Shown here: positions 54,545 to 64,000 of the stretch, one piece after another
How the letters are laid out: each line of letters begins with the position of its first letter
Position numbering within the stretch: the stretch's first letter is position 1
Assembly: GCF_017301735.1 (NCBI RefSeq)
Contig: NZ_CP071090.1
Location: forward strand, 2,842,001-2,906,000
DNA: 64,000 bases
From: Pyxidicoccus parkwaysis
GTDB taxonomy: Bacteria > Myxococcota > Myxococcia > Myxococcales > Myxococcaceae
Reading direction: 5' to 3'
The notes under the pieces: model-generated
The model's database searches: none
Told to the model about the DNA's origin: nothing
What the model saw: the letters and a program-made list of their open reading frames with translations, nothing else
Position numbers and translations under genes: made by a program

Positions 54545-56293
54545 ATGCCCATGCCGTTTCTGCTGACCCTCCCGGATGGCCGCCACGTCGCGTTGGAGAA
54601 GCCCGTGGTGTCCGTGGGCTCGGACCCTGCCTGCGACGTCGTGCTTCCAGACTCCGGGGTGAAGCCCAGCCATGCCTTGCTCTTCCGCGACGAGCGAGGC
54701 TGGACGGTCTCCGCCGCGAGCAAGGGCTGCGATGTGCGCGTGCGGGGCAAGCGCGTGGAGCTGGCGCCCCTGTCTCCAGGGGAGGCCTTCGTCGTGGGTC
54801 GTGCCACGCTCACGCTCAGCAGCTCCGACAAGGCTCCGGTGGCGGCCGCGTCGGGGCCCCGCGCCGAGCCGGCATCGCGCGGACAGCTCGTCTCCGTGCT
54901 GACGGGCTTCGCCTCGCGGCTCCTCGTGCAGCGTCCCCCCATGGAGTTGCTGGACGTGGCGATGCGCGGGCTCGTGGAGGTGACGGGCGCGGACGTGGGC
55001 TTCCTCGTGTCCGTGGAAGGGGAGCGGCGCCTGGTGCTCTGCGCCACCGGCTCCGTGCCGGAGGCCGCGGTGGTGGACAGCCTCGTCAATCAGGTCGTGG
55101 CCTCGGGGGCTCCCGTGCTGGTGCCGGATGTGGCTTCGGACGCGGCGCTCGCCGGGGCTCCCAGCGTCGTGGCCCTGCGCCTCACCTCCGCGCTGGTGCT
55201 CCCGCTGCGCGTGGGCTCGGCGCCGCTGCGCGCCGTGTACCTCGGCCGGCGTGTGGGCCATGCGCCGTTCTCCGCCGCGCACCTCGAAGAGGCCATGGCC
55301 CTGTCCTCGCTGGCCGCGATGCTGCTGGCCACCTCGCACGAGCTCACGGAGCTGCGCGCTCGCGTGGACAGCCTCACGCAGCGCATCTCCGCCGCCACCT
55401 TCGAGGGGCTCATCGGCGAGTCCCCCGCCATGCGCGAGCTGTACCGTCAGGTGGAGCGCCTGGGCCCCACGGCCCTCCACGTGCTCATCCAGGGCGAGAC
55501 GGGCACGGGCAAGGAGGAGGTGGCTCGCGCGCTGCACCGGCGCAGCGGGCGGAGGGGGCGGCTCGTCGCCATCAACTGCGCGGCCCTGCCCGAGTCCCTC
55601 ATCGAGCGCGAGCTGTTCGGCCATGCGCGCGGCGCCTTCTCCGGCGCCGGGACGGACCGGGCCGGACTCGTGGAGGCGGCGGACGGCGGCACGCTCTTCC
55701 TCGACGAAATCGGCGACATGCCCTTCGCCCTCCAGTCCCGCCTGCTGCGCGTCGTGCAGGAGCGCGAGGTGACGCGCCTGGGCGAGAGCCGCCCCCGCAA
55801 GGTGGACATGCGCGTCATCTCCGCCACGCACCAGTCCCTCAAGGCACGCGTCGCGGAGGGCACCTTCCGCGAGGACCTGCTCTACCGGCTGGATGAAGTC
55901 CGCGTCGACGTGCCGCCCCTGCGGGAGCGCGGCGACGACGTGCTCCTCATCGCGCACCACGTCCTGCGACAGGAGGGCCGGCGCGCGAAGGGCTTCACGC
56001 AGAAGGCCATGGAAGCGCTGCGGGGACATCCCTTCCCGGGCAACGTGCGCGAACTGGTGTCCCTCGTGCGGCGCGCGGCCATCCTCGCCTCCGGTGAGCT
56101 CATCGGCGTCGAGGACCTGGAGCTGGAAGCGGCCCCGACGCCCCTCCTGCCACTGGACGAAGCTCGCGAGGCCTTCGTGCAGCGCTACGTGCGAGAGGCC
56201 ATCGCCCGCAGCGGCGGCAGCAAGAAGGAGGCGGCCAAGGTGCTCGGCATCGGCCTGCGCTCGGTGTTCCGCTACCTGGGCGAGGAAGGCTGA
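54545..56293 (+). CDS. FHA-GAF sigma-54-dependent transcriptional activator
   Basis: The 582-residue protein has an FHA domain (about 10-85, VVSVGSDPACDVVLPD), a GAF domain (about 110-265), a sigma-54-interacting AAA domain and a FIS-type helix-turn-helix. The AAA domain has IQGETGTGKEEVARALH, the sigma-54 contact loop as GAFSGA in place of GAFTGA, and GTLFLDEIGDM as Walker B. The last segment has EAIARSGGSKKEAAKVLGI. The FHA domain should bind a phosphothreonine, and a Ser/Thr kinase gene begins 210 bases downstream, so that kinase is a candidate partner. ATG 54545 is used, though no ribosome site distinguishes it from a GTG 18 bases earlier. Confidence 0.93.
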   Translation: MPMPFLLTLPDGRHVALEKPVVSVGSDPACDVVLPDSGVKPSHALLFRDERGWTVSAASKGCDVRVRGKRVELAPLSPGEAFVVGRATLTLSSSDKAPVAAASGPRAEPASRGQLVSVLTGFASRLLVQRPPMELLDVAMRGLVEVTGADVGFLVSVEGERRLVLCATGSVPEAAVVDSLVNQVVASGAPVLVPDVASDAALAGAPSVVALRLTSALVLPLRVGSAPLRAVYLGRRVGHAPFSAAHLEEAMALSSLAAMLLATSHELTELRARVDSLTQRISAATFEGLIGESPAMRELYRQVERLGPTALHVLIQGETGTGKEEVARALHRRSGRRGRLVAINCAALPESLIERELFGHARGAFSGAGTDRAGLVEAADGGTLFLDEIGDMPFALQSRLLRVVQEREVTRLGESRPRKVDMRVISATHQSLKARVAEGTFREDLLYRLDEVRVDVPPLRERGDDVLLIAHHVLRQEGRRAKGFTQKAMEALRGHPFPGNVRELVSLVRRAAILASGELIGVEDLELEAAPTPLLPLDEAREAFVQRYVREAIARSGGSKKEAAKVLGIGLRSVFRYLGEEG

Positions 56294-56341
56294 GGGACGA
56301 CTGGCCCCGGGCCCGTCACCCGAAGTACACCGCGCCCCGTC

Positions 56342-56491
56342 ATGCGTCCCCTCGTCCCGTGGTTCCTCGTGCCGCTCGCGCTCGTGATACTGCTCGGCCG
56401 CCCGCTCGGCATCCAGGTGCAGCCCGGGCTGCCTGCATGTGTGCCATCTGCCCTGACGCCTTCGATTGCCCGTGCCGCACAGCCTCTCTAG
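56342..56491 (+). CDS. Possible small membrane or secreted peptide
   Basis: An ATG at 56342 opens a 49-codon frame that stops at TAG 56489-56491, 13 bases before the kinase start. The first 20 residues are strongly hydrophobic (MRPLVPWFLVPLALVILLGR), like a membrane span or signal, and the rest is unremarkable. There is no clear ribosome site. It may be a real small gene cotranslated ahead of the kinase or chance. Confidence 0.35.
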   Translation: MRPLVPWFLVPLALVILLGRPLGIQVQPGLPACVPSALTPSIARAAQPL

Positions 56492-56504
56492 ACTGCGCCC
56501 CCCG

Positions 56505-58406
56505 ATGACCGACGAACTGCTGGCCGGCCGCTACCAGTTGGAACAGGAACTGGGGCGAGGAGGCATGGCCACGGTCTTCCTGGCCATGGACCTCCGGCTG
56601 TCGCGTCGTGTCGCGGTGAAGGTGATGCACCCCGGCGAGGACGGACACCGCGCCGAGCGCTTCCGCCGCGAAGCCGAGCTGGCCGCGTCGCTCAAGCACC
56701 CCAACGTGCTGGAGGTCCACGACTTCGGCGATGACGCGGTGCGCGGTCCGTTCCTCGTATGTGAGTGGGTGCAGGGAGAGAACCTTCGCGAGCTGGCGCG
56801 GAGGCTCGCGCCCGTGCCGCCCGAGGTGGCGGCGGTGCTGGGCTGGGAATTGGCCCGCGCGCTGGAGGCCGCGCATGCGCGGGGCGTGGTGCACCGCGAC
56901 GTGAAGCCGGAGAACGTGCTGGTGTCCGAGGGCGGCCCGCTGAAGCTCGCGGACTTCGGCATCGCCGCGCTGGCGGACCAGGAGCGGCTGACGAGCACCG
57001 GCAGCGTCACCGGCTCGCTCGCGTACATGGCGCCCGAGCGCATCGACACCGGCGCCTGGTCTCCCGCGTCGGACGTCTACGCGGTGGGCGTCATCCTCTA
57101 CGAATTGTGCAGCGGCACGACGCCGCATACGGGGCAGGGGAGCGCGCAGCTCGCCGTCTCGGTGATGACGAAGGACGCGACGCCGCTGTGCGACGCCGTC
57201 CCGGGGACTCCGGAGCCCTTCGGCGCGGTGGTGGACCGGTGCCTCGCGCGCGACGCGCGAGAGCGGCCCGCGAATGGCGCGGAGCTGACCGCGAGCCTCG
57301 AGGCCGTGGTGCAGCGGCTCGCGGGGCCTCCCGCCGAGGCATCGCGGCGGTTCTTCCTGGGGCCCGAGGCCTATGCCTCCCGCTGGAGCGAGGCGCGCTT
57401 CCAGCGCCTGCTGGACGAGGGCCGCGCGCTGCTGTCACAGGGCGAGGGCGCGAAGGCCGCGCGGCTGCTCAACGAGGCGCTGGTGCTCAGGCCCGGTTCC
57501 TCCGAGGTGCTGGAGTTGCTGCGCGCGCGCCCGAAGGCGGGAGGCTCGAAGCCCGTCGTGGTGGGCGTCGCGCTCGCGGGCCTGCTGGGCCTCGCGGCGG
57601 GCTGGGTCTGGAACGAGACGCGGCCCCAGCCGGCCATCGTGTTGCCGTCCATCAAGGCACGGCCCTTTCCGGAGGAGTACGAGCCCGTTCCGGATTCGAG
57701 CCCCCAGGAGCCCGGCATCGACCAGACCGGGCCGGCCCCATTCGCCCCGCCAGTCCTGCCCCTGAATGGCGCGCGCTCCCGCCGCACGAAGGGCCCGGGG
57801 ACTCCCCGCCAGCGGACCGGCACCTCGCCCGCGAGCACGGAGCCCGTGTCTCCGCTCCCCGGTGGAGTACCGCCGGAGGACGCGGCGCCCGGTGCCGGCG
57901 ACCCGGCCTCCGCGCCTTCGCCCGACAGCGCCTCCGGCCCCGCGACGCCGACGCCCACCGGCCCCGCGCCCAAAGAGGCGCAGGGCCATGCCACCCTGCG
58001 GGTGGTGACGCGTCCGTGGGCCGAGGTCTTCGTGGATGGCGAGAGCCGGGGCTACACGCCGCGCGTGCGCGAGGTGCGCCTGACGCCGGGCGCGCACCGG
58101 CTGCGCTTCGACAACCCGCTGTGCGACGCGCTGGAGGAGGACGTCCACGTCGCCGCGGGAGAGACGCTGTCCCGCGAGCTCACCCTCCAGGTGCGCAAGG
58201 CCGAGGTGACCATCTTCGCCCCGCCCGGAGCCCGCGTCTTCGTCGACGGCGCGGAGGTGGGCGCGGCCCCGCTGCGAGGACCCGTGAAGCTCCCGCATGG
58301 CTCTCACGTCCTGTCGGCCCGGACGCCCACGGGCGACGTGCTTCGCAAGGACCTCGACGTCGTCGCCGGTGAGCGGACGGAGGTAGACCTGGAGTCGGGG
58401 CCGTGA
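56505..58406 (+). CDS. Transmembrane Ser/Thr protein kinase with PEGA repeats
   Basis: The 633-residue protein has a Hanks-type kinase domain (about 8-270): GRGGMATVFLA, VAVKVMH with the ATP-binding Lys, VVHRDVKPENVLV, KLADFGIAAL and MAPERIDTG. A helical segment, one membrane span near 350-370 (VVVGVALAGLLGLAAGWVW), a Pro/Ser-rich linker and two PEGA-like beta repeats follow (VFVDGESRGYTP near 505 and VFVDGAEVGAAPL near 580). The PEGA part should face the periplasm. ATG 56505 starts two residues before TDELLAGRYQLEQELG. It overlaps the next gene in TGATG. Confidence 0.94.
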   Translation: MTDELLAGRYQLEQELGRGGMATVFLAMDLRLSRRVAVKVMHPGEDGHRAERFRREAELAASLKHPNVLEVHDFGDDAVRGPFLVCEWVQGENLRELARRLAPVPPEVAAVLGWELARALEAAHARGVVHRDVKPENVLVSEGGPLKLADFGIAALADQERLTSTGSVTGSLAYMAPERIDTGAWSPASDVYAVGVILYELCSGTTPHTGQGSAQLAVSVMTKDATPLCDAVPGTPEPFGAVVDRCLARDARERPANGAELTASLEAVVQRLAGPPAEASRRFFLGPEAYASRWSEARFQRLLDEGRALLSQGEGAKAARLLNEALVLRPGSSEVLELLRARPKAGGSKPVVVGVALAGLLGLAAGWVWNETRPQPAIVLPSIKARPFPEEYEPVPDSSPQEPGIDQTGPAPFAPPVLPLNGARSRRTKGPGTPRQRTGTSPASTEPVSPLPGGVPPEDAAPGAGDPASAPSPDSASGPATPTPTGPAPKEAQGHATLRVVTRPWAEVFVDGESRGYTPRVREVRLTPGAHRLRFDNPLCDALEEDVHVAAGETLSRELTLQVRKAEVTIFAPPGARVFVDGAEVGAAPLRGPVKLPHGSHVLSARTPTGDVLRKDLDVVAGERTEVDLESGP

Positions 58407-59227
58407 TGGGGCTTCTGCTGGCCCTCGTGCTGACAGTCTCCCCCGCGTTGGAGCCTGCTCGCGAGGCCTATCAGTCCGGCGAGTTGTCGAGCGCGCGCAG
58501 CCAGCTCGAAGCGCTGCTCCAGCCCCTCCAGGTGAAGGACGCCTCGGAGGAGGCCGAGGCCCGCCTGCTGCTCGCCGCCACGTACCACGCGCAGGAGGAA
58601 CTGGAGCGCGCGGAGCCCGAGGTGGTGCGAGCGCTCGCGGCGGACCCGGACGCGAAGCTGGACCCGCTGGTGTTTCCTCCGGACTTCATCGCCTACGTCG
58701 AGCGCGTGCACGTCCTTCACCGACAGCGCATCTCCGAGCTGTCCGCCGAGCGCCGAGCGCCGCCGGACCTCACGCCCTCACGGCCCGCGGCCCAGCCGCC
58801 TCCGCCCGAGAGCGCCAGCCAGGTTCCGGGCTCGTCGGACGCTCCGACCAGGGACGTCACCCGGTCGCCACCGCCGTCCGTCTGGCCGGCCACGAGCGTC
58901 ACCCGGTCGCCGCCGTCCGTCTCGCCGGGCTGGTACCTGGTGCCCTTCGGCGTGGGCCACTTCAAGCACGGCCAGCACACGAAGGGCACCTTCCTCGCGG
59001 TGACGCAGGGCACGGCCTTCGCCGTCTCCGTCGCCTCGCTGGGCACGGCCTGGGCGATACGCGGCCCCGACGGCCTCTACGACGCCCGGGACGGGCGCCT
59101 GGCGCGAGGCCTCAACGTCAGCTACCTCGTGAGCGCGTATGCCTTCGCCGCGCTCTACGCGTACGGCATCCTCGACGGGTGGCTCCTGTCGCCCGAGCCA
59201 CCCGCGGTGCGCGGCCCCCAGGGCTGA
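58406..59227 (+). CDS. Membrane protein coupled to the kinase
   Basis: The 273-residue protein has a short signal-like N-terminus (MGLLLALVLTVSPALE), a helical TPR-like stretch (REAYQSGELSSARSQLEALL), and a Pro/Ser-rich linker with a near-repeat of DVTRSPPP. Two or three membrane spans near the C-terminus follow (FLAVTQGTAFAVSVASLGTAW, YLVSAYAFAALYAYGILDGW). The start shares an A with the kinase stop codon, so it is almost certainly translated with it. Function is unknown. Confidence 0.78.
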   Translation: MGLLLALVLTVSPALEPAREAYQSGELSSARSQLEALLQPLQVKDASEEAEARLLLAATYHAQEELERAEPEVVRALAADPDAKLDPLVFPPDFIAYVERVHVLHRQRISELSAERRAPPDLTPSRPAAQPPPPESASQVPGSSDAPTRDVTRSPPPSVWPATSVTRSPPSVSPGWYLVPFGVGHFKHGQHTKGTFLAVTQGTAFAVSVASLGTAWAIRGPDGLYDARDGRLARGLNVSYLVSAYAFAALYAYGILDGWLLSPEPPAVRGPQG

Positions 59228-59394
59228 CGCCACTCGCCTTCGAGCAGAGAGCGCCTCGGCGTCTTCCACGCGAGGCTTTCGCAGCCGCAGCCGCTGGGTG
59301 GCGAGCTCGGGATGCGTGTCGAAGGTGCGCGTCTGCATGGCTCGGCACTGGAGTTGCGCCGGGCTCGGCGCGGGGATAGGGAGTGGGCCTCGTC

Positions 59395-62300
59395 ATGTCT
59401 TTGACCGCGGAGCTGCTCGAAGCCGTCCGGGAGGAAGCGCGTCCGGACACCTGGTCCGCCGGTATGGGGCTCGCCCGCGCGGGCGCCGTCTCGGTGCAGT
59501 CCGTCGGAGAAGAAGAGGCCGTGCTGCGCGTGCGCGTCAGCGGCCGGCCCGCGCCCATCACCACCGTGCTCTACCCGGAGGACGACATCTGGGAGTGCGA
59601 CTGCCGTGGCAAGGTGGACCCGTGCGAGCACGTCGTCGCGGCGGCCTTCGTCCTCCACCAATCCGTCACCCAGCGTGCGCCCGCGCAGCGGGCCCCGGCG
59701 AATCGGGTCGCACCCGCGCGGCCCCCGGTGGCACAGGCGCCGGCCGCGCGTCCCGGTGCGGCGCCGAAGCCGGAGCGCATGGTGTACCGCTTCAAGCGCG
59801 TGGACGGAGGCCTCCAGCTGGAGCGGCTGCTGGTGCGTCCGGACAACACCGCGCGGCTGCTCGCGCGCAGCCTGGCGTCCGTGCTGGCCAACCCCGTGGA
59901 GGCGGCGCGCATCCAGGTGGAGCCGTGCGATTTGCTCGCGGACAAGCTGCTGCTCAAGCCGACGCGGGGCGCGCTTCCTCCCGAGAGGCTCGACGCCCTG
60001 CTGCGCGTGCTGGAGCCCGCGCGCACCGTCATCTTCGACGGCACGCTGGTGTCCGTCTCCAGTGAGCCGCTCCTGCCGCGTGTCACCGTGGAGGACCGTG
60101 GCGAGCAGACGGTGCTCAAGGTGGAGAAGGACCCGCGCGTGACGGAGGTCGTGAGCCCCGGCGTGGCGCTGTGCGGGGACGCGCTGTGCAAGCTGGGTGA
60201 GCAGTCCCTCACCGGCGCGCGGCTGGAGAAGCTGCCGCAGGAGCGCGCCTTCTCGCCCGACCAGATGGGCGACCTCACCGGCAAGGTGCTGCCGGACTTC
60301 GCGCGCCGCATGCCGGTGGACGTGAAGAGCCAGCGGCTGCCGCGCATCGACCGCACGCTCAAGCCGCGAATCTCCCTGGAGCTCAACCAGCTCGACTCCG
60401 GCCTCTCGGTGCTGCCCACGCTGGTGTACGGCTCGCCGCCGTCAGTGCGCATCGACAACGGGCGCATGGTGTACCTCGACGGCGCGGTGCCCGTGCGCGA
60501 CGAGGCCGCCGAGCAGAAGCTCATCCACGGCCTGCGCGACGAGCTGAACATGGCGCCCGGCCGCCGCGTGACGGTGCAGGGCAAGGAGGCCGTGCAGCTC
60601 GCGGACCGGCTGCGGCGTTGGCGCGGCGGACTCACCGGCGACGCGGCGCGCGTGGTGAGCCCCAACGTGAAGCTGCGTCCCGTGCTGTCCGTGGACGCGG
60701 GCGTCACGGGGGCCGGCGTGCCGAGCGTGGGCGTCACCTTCGACTTCCAGGTGGAGGGCGCGGAAGCGGGCGCGCCGCGCATGGTGGACGCGGCCGCGGT
60801 GATGCGCGCGTGGGAAGAGGGCCTGGGGCTGGTGCCACTGGAGGGCGGCGGCTGGGCCCCGCTGCCCACGGGGTGGCTGAAGCAACACGGTCAGCGCGTG
60901 GCGGACCTGCTGGCCGCGCGCGACGCCAACGGGCGGCTGGCCAACCACGCCATTCCGCAGCTCACCGGCCTGTGCGAGGCGCTGGAGCACCCGTCGCCGC
61001 CGGAGTTGGAGCGGCTGGCGCCCCTGGTGCAGGGCTTCGAGAAGCTGCCCGAGCCACGGCTTCCGAAGGACCTCAACGCCACGCTGCGCCCGTACCAGCT
61101 CCAGGGCGTCAGCTGGCTCACCTTCCTGCGGCAGGCGGGTCTGGGCGGCGTGCTCGCGGACGACATGGGCCTGGGCAAGACGCTGCAGACCATCTGCACG
61201 CTGGGCCCGGGCACGCTGGTGGTGGCGCCCACGAGCGTGCTGCCCAACTGGGAGGCGGAGGTGAAGCGCTTCCGCCCCTCGCTGAAGGTCTCCGTCTACC
61301 ACGGCCCCGGCCGCGCCCTGGACGAGACGGCCGACGTCACGCTCACCACCTACGCGCTGCTGCGCCTGGACGCGGAGGTGCTCGGCGCGAAGACGTGGGA
61401 CACGGTGGTGCTGGATGAAGCGCAGGCCATCAAGAACCCGGACAGCCAGGTGGCCCGGGCCGCGTACGCCATGCAGGCGCAGTTCCGCGTGGCACTGAGC
61501 GGTACGCCGATTGAAAACCGGCTCGAGGAGCTCTGGAGCCTGATGCACTTCACCAACCCGGGGCTGCTCGGCGGGCGCAAACAGTTCGACGAGCGTTGGG
61601 CCCGTCCCGTGGCGGACAACCAGAAGGGCGCCGCCGAGGCGCTGCGCGCGCGCATCCGTCCCTTCGTGCTGCGCCGGCTCAAGCAGGACGTGGCGCCCGA
61701 GCTGCCCCCGCGCACCGACTCCGTGCGTCACGTCAACCTCAGCGAGCGGGAGCGCGCCGTCTACGACGCCGTGTATGCCGCGACGCGCGAGGAGGTGGTG
61801 TCGCAGCTCGAGGCGGGCGGCAGCGTGCTGAAGGCGCTGGAGGCGCTGCTGCGGCTGCGGCAGGCGGCCTGCCATCCGGCGCTGGTGCCGGGGCAGCAGG
61901 CGAAGACGTCCTCCAAGGTGGAGGCGCTGCTGGAGGCGCTGGGCACGGCGGTGGAGGAGGGCCACAAGGCGCTCGTCTTCTCGCAGTGGACGTCCATGCT
62001 GGACCTCATCGAGCCGGCGCTGCGGGAGGCAGGCATTGCCTTCATCCGCCTGGACGGCAGCACGTCCAACCGCGGCGCCGTGGCCGCGTCCTTCCAGGAC
62101 CCGAAGGGCCCACCGGTGATGCTCATCTCCCTCAAGGCGGGCGCCACGGGGCTCAACCTCACGGCGGCCGACCACGTGTTCCTCGTGGACCCGTGGTGGA
62201 ACCCGTCCGTGGAGGCGCAGGCCGCGGACCGCGCGCACCGCATCGGCCAGCAGCGGCCGGTGATGGTGTACCGGCTGGTGTCCCGGGGAACGGTGGAGGA

Positions 62301-62412
62301 AAAGATACTGACCCTCCAGGACAAGAAACGGTCACTTTTCGAGTCCGCCCTCGGGGGGGCGGACGGGGCCGCGGCCATCACCCGGGCGGACCTCATGCAA
62401 TTGCTTGACTGA
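59395..62412 (+). CDS. SWIM zinc-finger SNF2-family helicase
   Basis: The 1005-residue protein has a SWIM zinc finger near residues 65-85 ([14 protein letters not shown]), a long middle region, and a C-terminal SNF2 ATPase. The helicase motifs are [50 protein letters not shown], the later HelicC motif [11 protein letters not shown] and [15 protein letters not shown]. This is the bacterial DEAD/DEAH SNF2 type (HepA/RapA relatives with SWIM), probably remodelling DNA-bound proteins or RNA polymerase. ATG 59395 is preferred to an upstream GTG. Confidence 0.94.
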   Translation: MSLTAELLEAVREEARPDTWSAGMGLARAGAVSVQSVGEEEAVLRVRVSGRPAPITTVLYPEDDIWECDCRGKVDPCEHVVAAAFVLHQSVTQRAPAQRAPANRVAPARPPVAQAPAARPGAAPKPERMVYRFKRVDGGLQLERLLVRPDNTARLLARSLASVLANPVEAARIQVEPCDLLADKLLLKPTRGALPPERLDALLRVLEPARTVIFDGTLVSVSSEPLLPRVTVEDRGEQTVLKVEKDPRVTEVVSPGVALCGDALCKLGEQSLTGARLEKLPQERAFSPDQMGDLTGKVLPDFARRMPVDVKSQRLPRIDRTLKPRISLELNQLDSGLSVLPTLVYGSPPSVRIDNGRMVYLDGAVPVRDEAAEQKLIHGLRDELNMAPGRRVTVQGKEAVQLADRLRRWRGGLTGDAARVVSPNVKLRPVLSVDAGVTGAGVPSVGVTFDFQVEGAEAGAPRMVDAAAVMRAWEEGLGLVPLEGGGWAPLPTGWLKQHGQRVADLLAARDANGRLANHAIPQLTGLCEALEHPSPPELERLAPLVQGFEKLPEPRLPKDLNATLRPYQLQGVSWLTFLRQAGLGGVLADDMGLGKTLQTICTLGPGTLVVAPTSVLPNWEAEVKRFRPSLKVSVYHGPGRALDETADVTLTTYALLRLDAEVLGAKTWDTVVLDEAQAIKNPDSQVARAAYAMQAQFRVALSGTPIENRLEELWSLMHFTNPGLLGGRKQFDERWARPVADNQKGAAEALRARIRPFVLRRLKQDVAPELPPRTDSVRHVNLSERERAVYDAVYAATREEVVSQLEAGGSVLKALEALLRLRQAACHPALVPGQQAKTSSKVEALLEALGTAVEEGHKALVFSQWTSMLDLIEPALREAGIAFIRLDGSTSNRGAVAASFQDPKGPPVMLISLKAGATGLNLTAADHVFLVDPWWNPSVEAQAADRAHRIGQQRPVMVYRLVSRGTVEEKILTLQDKKRSLFESALGGADGAAAITRADLMQLLD

Positions 62413-62474
62413 TACGGCTCCCGGGCCCCCGGGACGAGAGAAGCGGGCGCGGAAACGGGTACACTCCCCGGCCT

Positions 62475-64000
62475 ATGCGTCGCCTCATCCTTTCCTTGTG
62501 GCCCCTCCTGCTCCTCGCCGCGTGCAAGGACTCGGAGGAACTTCCCAACGCGCAGCAGGCTGCCGTGAAGATGGAGATCTCCTTCAACTTCAATGCGGGC
62601 TGCATCGAGGTGCGGGCCAGGGACCAGGCCTCGCCGGACAAGACGAGCCGTGGGACGGTGGAGGTCTTCAACCGCGGCGCGACGGAGCGGCAGGTGGTCA
62701 TCAGCGTCCAGCGCAAGGACGACTGGAGCCGGACGCTGGAGCTCGTCTCCATCGCGCACGAGCGCTCCTGCTCCGGCGCCGAGGTGGCACAGGCCAGTCA
62801 GACGGTGACGCTGGACACAGCGGGCGTGAAGACGGTGAAGGTGGCGCTGAACGCGGTGGACGAAGATGGCGACGGCTACGTCCCCACGTCCGCAGGCGGC
62901 ACGGACTGCGACGACAACGACGGGGCCGTGTCGCAGCGCTCCTTCTACCGGGACGCGGACGGAGACGGGTACGGCGCGGGTGAGCCGGTGAAGGGCTGCG
63001 TGGCGCCCTCCCAGTACGTGGCGCGCGACGGGGACTGCGATGACACCACCACCGAGCGGGCGCCGGGCCGGGCCGAGGTGTGCGACGGAATCGACAACAA
63101 CTGCGCTAACGGTATCGATGACGGCCTGGTGCTGAGCAGCTTCTACCTGGACGCGGACCACGACGGCGTGGGCGCGGGGCCGGTGGTGAAGGCCTGCACC
63201 GCGCCGCCCAACCACGTCGCGACCAACAACGACTGCGATGACAACGACAGCGAGCGCAAGCCCGGGCTGGCGGAGGTGTGCGACGACAAGGACAACGACT
63301 GCAACAACCGGGTGGATGATGGCCTGGCGGTGAGCACCTTCTACCGGGACGCGGATGGCGACGGCTTCGGCAAGGCCTCGGACTCCCAGCAGAAGTGCAG
63401 GGCGCCGACCGGCTACGTGGCCACCAGCACCGACTGCGACGACGACAAGGCCGCCGTGAATCCCAACGCCCAGGAGGTGTGCAACGACATCGACGACAAC
63501 TGCCGCAACGGCACGGACGAGGGCTTCAACAAGACCTGGTACCGCGACGGCGACGGCGACACCTACGGCAAGCAGAGCGACTCGTTGACGGGCTGCATGC
63601 AGCCCGCGGGCTACGTGGCGCCCACCTCCGCCTTCGACTGCGATGACGGCAACGGCGCGGTGAACCCCGGCGCCACCGAGAAGTGCAACGAGATCGACGA
63701 CAACTGCGTGGGCGGCGCGGATGAGCCCTTCACGAGCGGGACGACGCGGAAGGGCGCCTCCTGCGCCACCCCCTGCTCCGGCATCTACGTGTGCAACGCG
63801 GCGCAGGACGGCACCTCCTGCAACGCGCCGGCGCCGACGAATTACTACACCGACGCGGATGGCGACGGGGATGGCGCCGCCAGCGCCACCGCGCAGCCCA
63901 TCTGCCCCGGGCAGAGCGTCCCCGCCAACACGGCGAGCCGGAACACCGACTGCGACGACAACGACAAGTACAACAAGGGCAACGGCACCGAGGTCTGCGA
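62475..64000 (+). CDS. Lipoprotein with MopE-type Asp-rich metal-binding repeats (3' end missing)
   Basis: The frame is open from ATG 62475 to the window edge. A lipoprotein signal (MRRLILSLWPLLLLAACKD) is followed by a beta-rich domain of about 100 residues and then repeats of about 60 residues. Six copies begin with an Asp-rich loop such as DEDGDGYVP, DADGDGYGAG, DADHDGVGAG, DADGDGFGKA, DGDGDTYGKQ and DADGDGDGAA, each followed by DCDD. Most are separated by EVCDxIDNNC-like Cys/Asp units. The loops resemble calcium-binding DxDxDG sites and the MopE copper-binding family motif. The protein should be exported and surface-bound; its full length is unknown. Confidence 0.9.
   Translation, partial: MRRLILSLWPLLLLAACKDSEELPNAQQAAVKMEISFNFNAGCIEVRARDQASPDKTSRGTVEVFNRGATERQVVISVQRKDDWSRTLELVSIAHERSCSGAEVAQASQTVTLDTAGVKTVKVALNAVDEDGDGYVPTSAGGTDCDDNDGAVSQRSFYRDADGDGYGAGEPVKGCVAPSQYVARDGDCDDTTTERAPGRAEVCDGIDNNCANGIDDGLVLSSFYLDADHDGVGAGPVVKACTAPPNHVATNNDCDDNDSERKPGLAEVCDDKDNDCNNRVDDGLAVSTFYRDADGDGFGKASDSQQKCRAPTGYVATSTDCDDDKAAVNPNAQEVCNDIDDNCRNGTDEGFNKTWYRDGDGDTYGKQSDSLTGCMQPAGYVAPTSAFDCDDGNGAVNPGATEKCNEIDDNCVGGADEPFTSGTTRKGASCATPCSGIYVCNAAQDGTSCNAPAPTNYYTDADGDGDGAASATAQPICPGQSVPANTASRNTDCDDNDKYNKGNGTEVC

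Overview
The window is high-GC, gene-dense bacterial chromosome. Its gene content points to a myxobacterium of the Myxococcus/Corallococcus type: an FHA-GAF sigma-54 activator beside a Ser/Thr kinase with PEGA repeats, a DUF4010 MgtC-like transporter, many large secreted lipoproteins, a MopE-type metal-binding repeat protein, and several proteins with histone-H1-like Lys/Ala tails. I infer the lineage from family content and base composition only. No rRNA, tRNA, phage, IS element or CRISPR array was seen.

Layout. 1-7010: end of a CBS-pair protein, a TPP riboswitch with thiC, a small DUF4870 membrane protein, moaA, an HD-GYP response regulator and thiO. 7076-14510: a complete histidine operon (hisG-D-C-H-A-B-F-N-IE) with almost every gene overlapping the next. 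It is preceded by a His-rich leader peptide and a strong rho-independent terminator, which is classic attenuation. 14580-16842: a Lys-rich basic protein, a conserved hypothetical and a membrane-anchored protein. 16923-24818: a lipoate and 2-oxoacid-dehydrogenase cluster (E3 lpd, lipA, E2, then an AAA-like protein with a ClpX-type zinc finger translationally coupled to a LipB-Nudix fusion). 24808-27719: MBL hydrolase, ribA and moeA on the minus strand.

27918-36260: a Lys/Ala-tailed protein with a possible chagasin-like domain, an oversized RNase R with an H1-like tail, an MgtC/DUF4010 transporter, an aquaporin fused to a degenerate arsenate-reductase-like domain, a tandem hairpin repeat block and a DUF3185 protein. 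36416-39450: acetylpolyamine amidohydrolase-like protein and the glutathione formaldehyde pathway (adhC-fghA). 39629-46556: TPR lipoprotein, PhoD phosphatase with a zinc-ribbon partner, membrane metallophosphoesterase, SDR, a TonB-C-like lipoprotein and a hypothetical. 46570-54289: beta-helix lipoprotein, histidine kinase/response regulator pair, methyltransferase, sulfatase, alpha/beta-hydrolase lipoprotein and a small Cys-rich secreted protein. 54545-64000: sigma-54 activator, Ser/Thr kinase with a coupled membrane protein, a SWIM-SNF2 helicase and the start of a MopE-like repeat lipoprotein.

Functional themes are cofactor supply (thiamine, molybdopterin, riboflavin, lipoate), amino-acid synthesis under RNA-level control, and envelope or signalling proteins. 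The most unusual items are the his attenuator with a GTG-started leader, the aquaporin-ArsC fusion lacking the catalytic loop, the LipB-Nudix fusion coupled to a ClpX-zinc-finger AAA protein, and the recurrence of H1-like tails on unrelated proteins.
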